DNA of 11,517 bases from RZYP01 sp964386405. Its GTDB lineage: Bacteria > Bacillota > Negativicutes > Acidaminococcales > Acidaminococcaceae. Position numbers and translations under genes: made by a program. This document shows, one piece after another, positions 6,762 through 11,517 of this stretch. Below the pieces are notes generated by a model that worked only from the letters and a program-made list of their open reading frames with translations, had not been told where the DNA came from and searched no databases. Positions within the stretch are counted from its first letter, which is position 1, and every line of letters begins with the position of its first letter. The stretch spans positions 1-11,517 of the forward strand of contig CAYLRW010000050.1 in the NCBI GenBank assembly GCA_964386405.1, read 5' to 3'.

Positions 6762-8585
6762 TCAGCCTAGCAGTGTTTTCAGTTCTGCCAGTTTTTCTTG
6801 GAATTTCCTTAGTGTGTATTCGACAGGCATTGGTGTATTTAAGTCTACACCAGCTTTTTGCAGTAAAGCCAGTGAATAGTCGCTGCCACCGGAACTTAAA
6901 AAATTTAAATATTTATCTTTAGCTTCGGATTTATTTTGGAGAATTAAATCTGCAAAAGTTGTAGCAGCTGAGTATCCGGTTGCATATTTATAAACGTAGA
7001 AAGGTGTGTAAAAGTGGGGGATGCGTGACCATTCTGCGCTGAGCTCTGAATCTAATGTCAGAGCTTCACCATAATATTTCTTGTTCAAATCAAGCCACAA
7101 TTCTTCGAGATTTTTGGCAACCAAAGTTTTACCTGCACTAATTTCGTCATGAATACATTTTTCAAACTCGGCAAACTGCACCTGCCGATATACGGTCGTG
7201 CGAACTGCTTCCAGAAATTGATTGATAAGATAAATCTTTTGCTCCTTACTAGCATTTTTGAGCACATGTTCTAAGAGTAATATTTCATTAGTTGTTGAAG
7301 CGACTTCTGCACAGAAGATAGAATAATCAGAATTGATATATGTCTGGTTCTTACTGCTCAGATAACTATGCATGGCATGTCCCATTTCATGAGCTATCGT
7401 AGAAATGCTGTTATAACGCGGTTGATAGTTTAAAAGCACAAATGGATGCACACCATAAATTCCCCAGGAATAAGCGCCTGAGCGTTTACCCTTATTTTCA
7501 TATACATCGATCCAACCTGCAGAAAAGCCCTCCGACAATTTCTCACAATAGGTGTCACCGAGAGGTGCAAGAGCAGTTTGCACAACTGAACAGGCTTCTG
7601 GATATGTATAAGAAAAATTATCTGCATTTTCTTTGGCTAAGGAAACATATAGATCGAAGGCGTGGAACTCGCTAAAAGCAAGTTTTTCTTTTTTCAAGCT
7701 GATATAATCATGCAGAGGTTTTAAGTTCGCGTGTATGGTATTAATTAAATTTTCATATAAACTTACAGGTATATTGTCTTCGGCCAGACTTGCTGATAAA
7801 GTATCGGGGTAATTGTGGATTGTTGCGTAAAAATTGGCACTGCGGCAGTTGCCGGCAAGTGAAGCGGCTAAAGTATTGCGATATTGTTTATAAGTACCCA
7901 TCAGCGATTTAAAAGTGTTTTCGCGTAGATTTCTGTCGCTGGAGGTCATGTTTAAAAGATAGCTGCCTTCGCTAACGGCATGACTTGATCCTTTACTGTC
8001 ATTTGCAGGGGCAAAGCTGATATCAGCCCCGGTCAGAATCCTAAAGATATTTTCTGCTGAACTTGTCGACAATCTGCTTCTGGAAAGAATTTCTTCTTCC
8101 CGCGAAGGCAAGACATGTGGAGCCTTGCGTATTAAATCTTCCAGATAGTGTTTGTATTGGCTGAATCCAGAATTATTTTTTTCAAGTTCACTAAACGACA
8201 TATTTTTTTGTGCTAAGATTTCAGGTTCGATAAAAGATGACGCGTTATAGTAATCGGCTGTGATGTTTTCTGCAATACCTACCAGTTCCTGAAAGTTTTG
8301 ATCAGCATTATCGGTATCTCTTTGCAAGCGTGCATAGGCATAAATTTTTTCAATGCTTTGAGATAGCTCATCACGCAAAGTAAGGCACTTAATGAGTTCT
8401 TCGGTTTCGTGAAGCCTGCCTTTATAAGTCGATAAATCGTTTAACCTGCTTTTTAATGTTTTGCAGTTTGCTTCCCATTCAGAAAGGCTTGTGAAAATAT
8501 CTTCGATATGCCACTTAAGCTTTTGCGGTACATCGGTTCTAGCTGTTTCACTGCCATATTTTGGCAATTTGTCAGAAATAGTCAT
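6762..8585 (-). CDS. pepF: Oligoendopeptidase F (zinc metallopeptidase, family M3)
   Basis: Cytosolic zinc endopeptidase that cuts oligopeptides, in peptide turnover. At 607 residues it matches the usual PepF length of about 600. The zinc site is AHEMGHAMHSY with HEMGH at 399-403 (H399, H403 as ligands and E400 as catalytic base); the third ligand is likely E427 in FCAEVASTTNE. The N-terminal half is largely helical, as in the family, and begins with the typical WHIEDIF segment (25-31). GAYSWGIYGVHPFVLLNY (370-387) is another hallmark near the active site. The ATG at 8585 has AAGGAGTG eight bases upstream (8601-8594). It is monocistronic, divergent from the radical SAM pair and sharing an 86-base promoter region with it. 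No signal peptide is visible. Confidence 0.95.
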   Translation of the reverse strand: MTISDKLPKYGSETARTDVPQKLKWHIEDIFTSLSEWEANCKTLKSRLNDLSTYKGRLHETEELIKCLTLRDELSQSIEKIYAYARLQRDTDNADQNFQELVGIAENITADYYNASSFIEPEILAQKNMSFSELEKNNSGFSQYKHYLEDLIRKAPHVLPSREEEILSRSRLSTSSAENIFRILTGADISFAPANDSKGSSHAVSEGSYLLNMTSSDRNLRENTFKSLMGTYKQYRNTLAASLAGNCRSANFYATIHNYPDTLSASLAEDNIPVSLYENLINTIHANLKPLHDYISLKKEKLAFSEFHAFDLYVSLAKENADNFSYTYPEACSVVQTALAPLGDTYCEKLSEGFSAGWIDVYENKGKRSGAYSWGIYGVHPFVLLNYQPRYNSISTIAHEMGHAMHSYLSSKNQTYINSDYSIFCAEVASTTNEILLLEHVLKNASKEQKIYLINQFLEAVRTTVYRQVQFAEFEKCIHDEISAGKTLVAKNLEELWLDLNKKYYGEALTLDSELSAEWSRIPHFYTPFYVYKYATGYSAATTFADLILQNKSEAKDKYLNFLSSGGSDYSLALLQKAGVDLNTPMPVEYTLRKFQEKLAELKTLLG

Positions 8586-8599
8586 GTTCTTATCACTCC

Positions 8600-8628
8600 T
8601 TGCAAAAATTACTGGACAATACTATTAT
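8600..8628 (+). promoter_or_regulatory. Promoter of the radical SAM operon
   Basis: TTGCAA (8600-8605), a 17-base spacer, and TATTAT (8623-8628). The start point would be near 8635, about 37 bases before the chosen ATG at 8672. This also argues against a start at 8600, which would fall inside the promoter. Confidence 0.6.
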
Positions 8629-8635
8629 TATAGCA
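8627..8635 (-). promoter_or_regulatory. Extended -10 of pepF, overlapping the opposite promoter
   Basis: On the minus strand, TGCTATAAT (8635-8627) contains a perfect TATAAT preceded by TGC. No strong -35 is present; TTAAAT at 8654-8649 gives a 16-base spacer. Transcription would start near 8620, about 35 bases before the pepF ATG. Two bases of the hexamer (8627-8628) are shared with the -10 of the opposite promoter. Confidence 0.6.
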
Positions 8636-8671
8636 CAGAGAAAGAATAATTTAATTCGGAAGGATGGAATA

Positions 8672-10408
8672 ATGCGAACACTATTAGTTGCCGTTAACAG
8701 TAAATATATACATTCATCGTTAGGAATAAGGTCTGTAAGTTATTATTGTCAACAAAGAAAATTTGACATAGATTTTTGCGAACAGACAATTCAAACACCT
8801 TTGCTGGCATCTTTGGCTGAAATCAGTTCTAATGAACCAGATGTTGTCGGGATAGATGTCCATATTTGGAATAAAAATTACGTATATTCGTTGGTAAATT
8901 TGGTGCGCAAGGTTATGCCTGAGAGCATTATTGTTCTTGGGGGACCAGAGGTGTCTTTTACTGTTGAGGCCGCTTTTAACGAATGTCCGGATGCTGATTT
9001 TATTGTGCAAGGTGAGGGCGAAGAAGTTTTTGCTTCTCTTTTGGATGATTTGGAAAACGGACGGAAAGTTGCTTCCAAAAATATTGCCTGGCGCGATAAG
9101 GATGGGGGTATTCAAAATGCAGGCAACCTCGCTGTTGTAGGAGAATTGGCAGTTTTGCCATTTCCGTACGATGATATTAACTCTTTTAAGGAACTACATA
9201 AGATTGCTTATTATGAATCCACGCGCGGCTGTCCTTTTAGCTGTTCTTACTGCTTGTCAGGAATTTCACATTATATTAGAAGAAAACCGCTTGCAAAGGT
9301 CTTAAAAGAACTAGATAAATTTATTGAAGCCGATGTGCCATTAGTGAAGTTCGTTGATCGAACCTATAATCTGGGAGAGGATTATTATTTACCAATAATG
9401 CAGCATCTTGCCAATCGAGAGACTAAAACACTTTTCCATTTTGAGATAAAGGCTGATTTACTTTCACAAAATGTCCTGAATTTTCTTAAGACTGTTCCCA
9501 AAGGAAGGTTCCAGTTTGAAATAGGGGTGCAAACCACCAATCAGGATACCTTGAAGGCGATAGGCAGACAAGATGACTGGCAGATTTTAGTGAAAAACGT
9601 TAGGGAAATTCTGACTTTCGGTAATATACATTTGCATCTTGATCTTATTGCGGGACTGCCTTATGAAGATATGCTTAGTTTCAAAAAATCTTTTAATGAT
9701 GTTTATGCTTTACGCCCTCATATGCTGCAGCTTGGATTTTTAAAAGTGCTTAAGGGGTCGTCAATGTCTAAACAAGCTGAAAAGTATGGCATTGTTTATA
9801 TGGATGATATCCCTTATGAAGTTTTACGAACAAATTACGTTTCATATAAAGAAATGCGGTTTTTGAAAGTTTTTGAAGATGTTTTTGAACATACCTATAA
9901 TTCCGGAAAGTTTACGTGTTTTTTAGAACACATAATAAAGGAATATTATGATGAAGATGCATACGCTTTCTATGAAGACCTCAGTATTTGGTGGGATAGT
10001 AAAGGATTGTATCCAGAAGGTCATAATATCAGAAATGTTACCTTATTGTTGAAATTGTTCTGCGATGAGAAATTCCCTGAGCAGGCAAAGACTTTAAATG
10101 AAATTTTACGGTTTGACGTGTTTTTGAAACAGCCGGGTTGGCAACCAGATGCTTTCATTTGGCATGGGGAAGAAATTAAAGAAAAGGTCTTAGCGTTTTG
10201 GCGTAATGAAAATATGATAAAAAAATATTTACCGTCATATGATTTTTCAACATGGCGGAAGGTTCGTAAGTATCTTCCGATAGAAAGATTTGACTGGCAT
10301 CCGGATAAGGGTTTTAATTCTGATTTCATCGTGCTTGCGGATCTGACTGGTTCAGAAGTGCATTATTTAGAGATAGAGGGCAATGATTTTTATGACAAGC
10401 AGATATAA
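8672..10408 (+). CDS. B12-binding-domain radical SAM protein with DUF4080 C-terminus
   Basis: A 578-residue enzyme of unknown reaction. Residues 1-130 look like a cobalamin-binding Rossmann fold (LLVAVNSKYIHSSLG at 4-18, IIVLGGPEVSF at 86-96, IVQGEGEEVF at 111-120). The radical SAM core (about 175-370) has the 4Fe-4S motif C187-x3-C191-x2-C194 in RGCPFSCSYC, FEIGVQTTN (282-290) and LDLIAGLPYED (323-333). The remaining 200 residues match the character of DUF4080, including aromatic-rich stretches with several Trp. The canonical DxHxxG cobalt-binding motif is not seen, so B12 binding is inferred from fold. The start is ATG 8672: GGAAGG (8658-8663) precedes it and the product begins MRTLLVAVNSKYIHSS, as relatives do; an in-frame ATG at 8600 would add 24 unlikely residues lying in the promoter. 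It overlaps the next gene by up to 26 bases, so the two are probably translated together. Confidence 0.85.
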   Translation: MRTLLVAVNSKYIHSSLGIRSVSYYCQQRKFDIDFCEQTIQTPLLASLAEISSNEPDVVGIDVHIWNKNYVYSLVNLVRKVMPESIIVLGGPEVSFTVEAAFNECPDADFIVQGEGEEVFASLLDDLENGRKVASKNIAWRDKDGGIQNAGNLAVVGELAVLPFPYDDINSFKELHKIAYYESTRGCPFSCSYCLSGISHYIRRKPLAKVLKELDKFIEADVPLVKFVDRTYNLGEDYYLPIMQHLANRETKTLFHFEIKADLLSQNVLNFLKTVPKGRFQFEIGVQTTNQDTLKAIGRQDDWQILVKNVREILTFGNIHLHLDLIAGLPYEDMLSFKKSFNDVYALRPHMLQLGFLKVLKGSSMSKQAEKYGIVYMDDIPYEVLRTNYVSYKEMRFLKVFEDVFEHTYNSGKFTCFLEHIIKEYYDEDAYAFYEDLSIWWDSKGLYPEGHNIRNVTLLLKLFCDEKFPEQAKTLNEILRFDVFLKQPGWQPDAFIWHGEEIKEKVLAFWRNENMIKKYLPSYDFSTWRKVRKYLPIERFDWHPDKGFNSDFIVLADLTGSEVHYLEIEGNDFYDKQI

Positions 10409-11345
10409 TAATTATTCGGATTTTCTTAAAAATAAATATGGTGTAAAAGTATACAAACTGCCAATAAGTATTCCTGTAACCTGTCCAAATCGTGATGGCA
10501 CATGCGGATTTGATGGATGCAGCTTTTGCGGAGATATAGGGGCTGGTTATCAGCATGTTCCAGAGACGGTTGGCATTACGGAACAAATTGCCATGCATAA
10601 GGGGCATATTATTGATAAATATAAAGCTAAGAAATTTATAGCGTATTTTCAAAACTATTCAAATACATATCTTCCTTTAAATACTCTGGAAAAATATCTG
10701 CTTGAAGCCTGTGATAGTGATATTGTTAGAATTGCCTTAGCTACTCGTCCTGACTGCGTAAGTGATAGTTATCTTGAAAAACTGGCGGATATTAAAAATA
10801 GAACAAAAGTTGATATAAGTGTTGAACTTGGCCTGCAGACAGTTAATTATCACGCACTTAAAGAAATACGCCGTGGTCATTCCTTGGCGGAGTATCTGGA
10901 TGCTATGCAGCGGATTAATAAATACGGACTTGAAAGTTGTACACATGTCATATTGAATTTACCTGGCAGTGATAAACTGGATGTTATAGAAACAGCCAAA
11001 GTTTTGTCAGCTATGAAGACGACCGAAGCCAAAATACATGCTCTTTACATAATAAAAGGAACAGCGATGGCAGATGAATATCTTGCTGGTAAGCTGAAGC
11101 TTGTGAGTATGGAAGAGTATATTGAGCGGGTTATTTTGTTCTTGGAATATCTGGATAAATCAATTGTTGTCCAGCGCTTGATTGGCAGAGCGCCAGTTTC
11201 TCACACAGAGTTCAGTAATTGGGGAACAAATTGGTGGGAGATAAAGGCCATGATTGATAAAATGCTTGAAGAACGTGATAGTTATCAAGGCCGTTTGTGT
11301 GATTATTTAAATGGAAAAGCTTTACAAAAGTATAAAATTATCTAG
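10383..11345 (+). CDS. Elp3-like radical SAM protein, TIGR01212 family (YhcC/YtqA-like)
   Basis: A 320-residue radical SAM enzyme resembling E. coli YhcC and B. subtilis YtqA, whose reaction I do not know to be established. The cluster motif is C34-x11-C46-x2-C49 in CPNRDGT..GCSFC, the wide spacing typical of Elp3/HemN-like members. Other family signatures are FIAYFQNYSNTY (85-96), ALATRPDCV (118-126), ELGLQT (148-153), RGHS near 164 and THVILNLPGSDK (187-198). An extra cysteine, C41, sits within the cluster loop. The frame begins inside the upstream gene: ATG 10383 lies two bases after GAGGG (10376-10380), a tight fit, while ATG 10392 (in frame, three codons later) lies 11 bases after it, so either could be used. 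Both starts fall before the upstream stop at 10406-10408, which indicates translational coupling. The gene is full-length; no clear terminator follows. Confidence 0.9.
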   Translation: MIFMTSRYNNYSDFLKNKYGVKVYKLPISIPVTCPNRDGTCGFDGCSFCGDIGAGYQHVPETVGITEQIAMHKGHIIDKYKAKKFIAYFQNYSNTYLPLNTLEKYLLEACDSDIVRIALATRPDCVSDSYLEKLADIKNRTKVDISVELGLQTVNYHALKEIRRGHSLAEYLDAMQRINKYGLESCTHVILNLPGSDKLDVIETAKVLSAMKTTEAKIHALYIIKGTAMADEYLAGKLKLVSMEEYIERVILFLEYLDKSIVVQRLIGRAPVSHTEFSNWGTNWWEIKAMIDKMLEERDSYQGRLCDYLNGKALQKYKII

Positions 11346-11443
11346 ATTATTATACCTTACAAAAGCTGTGTTTATGCGTTTCAATAATGCAACGCTGCCT
11401 AGTGTTTCCTTGATAAATATTAAAAAAGTTACAAAATGAGGGC

Positions 11444-11472
11444 TTGCATTCTTATGTTACAGGTGGTAATAT
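11444..11472 (+). promoter_or_regulatory. Promoter of an unseen gene beyond the right edge
   Basis: TTGCAT (11444-11449), a 17-base spacer, and TAATAT (11467-11472), with TGG directly before the -10 (extended -10 form). Upstream, 11411-11437 is A-rich (AAAAAAG, ACAAAA), which could act as an UP element. The product would begin near 11479 and continue out of the window. Bases 11346-11443 otherwise hold only a weak 5-bp hairpin (GCGTT 11376-11380 / AACGC 11391-11395) without a T run. Confidence 0.55.
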
Positions 11473-11478
11473 ATAAGA

Positions 11479-11494
11479 GCTCCAGTTACGGAGC
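11479..11494 (+). other. Short 5' leader hairpin right after the last promoter
   Basis: GCTCC (11479-11483) pairs with GGAGC (11490-11494) around the 6-base loop AGTTAC, at or just after the predicted start point. Downstream, the transcript reads GAAGAAAACTTTGA to the window edge, with no start codon or ribosome binding site in the 40 bases visible. This suggests a structured leader, such as that of a stable RNA operon or a cis-regulatory RNA; the evidence is too short to name it. Confidence 0.35.
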
Positions 11495-11517
11495 GGATAT
11501 CACGAAGAAAACTTTGA

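Noticed and set aside
8600..8671. 24-residue N-terminal extension of the B12-type radical SAM protein
   Set aside because: The ATG at 8600 falls in the predicted promoter and overlaps the pepF leader; the ATG at 8672 has GGAAGG and matches the family start.
8720..9115. 131-codon minus-strand frame inside the B12-type radical SAM gene
   Set aside because: Antisense to a conserved coding region; product shows no motif.
10326..10652. 108-codon minus-strand frame across the junction of the two radical SAM genes
   Set aside because: Fully antisense to two identified genes; no start signal.

Overview
The window is a compact bacterial chromosomal segment: about 88% coding, A+T-rich, with every gene intact except the first, which is cut by the left edge. 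Gene content suggests an anaerobic low-GC Bacillota, perhaps Clostridia or Negativicutes: a B12-type radical SAM/DUF4080 protein, an Elp3-like TIGR01212 radical SAM protein, a PepF-type peptidase, a glutamine-dependent NAD synthetase and a soluble GGDEF protein. The lineage is inferred from gene types only. I see no insertion sequence, phage gene, CRISPR array, tRNA or complete rRNA.

Layout. (1) 3-86 is the tail of a probable aminotransferase, closed by a strong terminator. (2) 300-1202 (+) is a cytosolic diguanylate cyclase with a cysteine-containing sensor domain; it ends at a two-way terminator shared with eamA. (3) On the minus strand, nadE (4425-2533) has its own terminator and is followed by eamA (2290-1364), an O-acetylserine/cysteine exporter homologue. 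(4) Divergent from nadE are ybaK (4627-5121, Cys-tRNA(Pro) deacylase) and thrC (5196-6692, threonine synthase); thrC has a convincing promoter of its own. (5) A long two-way hairpin separates thrC from convergent pepF (8585-6762). (6) Divergent from pepF, with overlapping -10 elements, is a two-gene operon of radical SAM enzymes (8672-10408 and 10383-11345) whose reading frames overlap. (7) The last 170 bases hold a promoter and a short 5' hairpin leading to something beyond the right edge.

Most genes are housekeeping: NAD synthesis, threonine synthesis, tRNA proofreading, peptide turnover and thiol export. The least-explained parts are the overlapping radical SAM pair, both of families with no settled function, and the Cys-containing sensor of the diguanylate cyclase. 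The window does not contain an obvious defence or mobile system.
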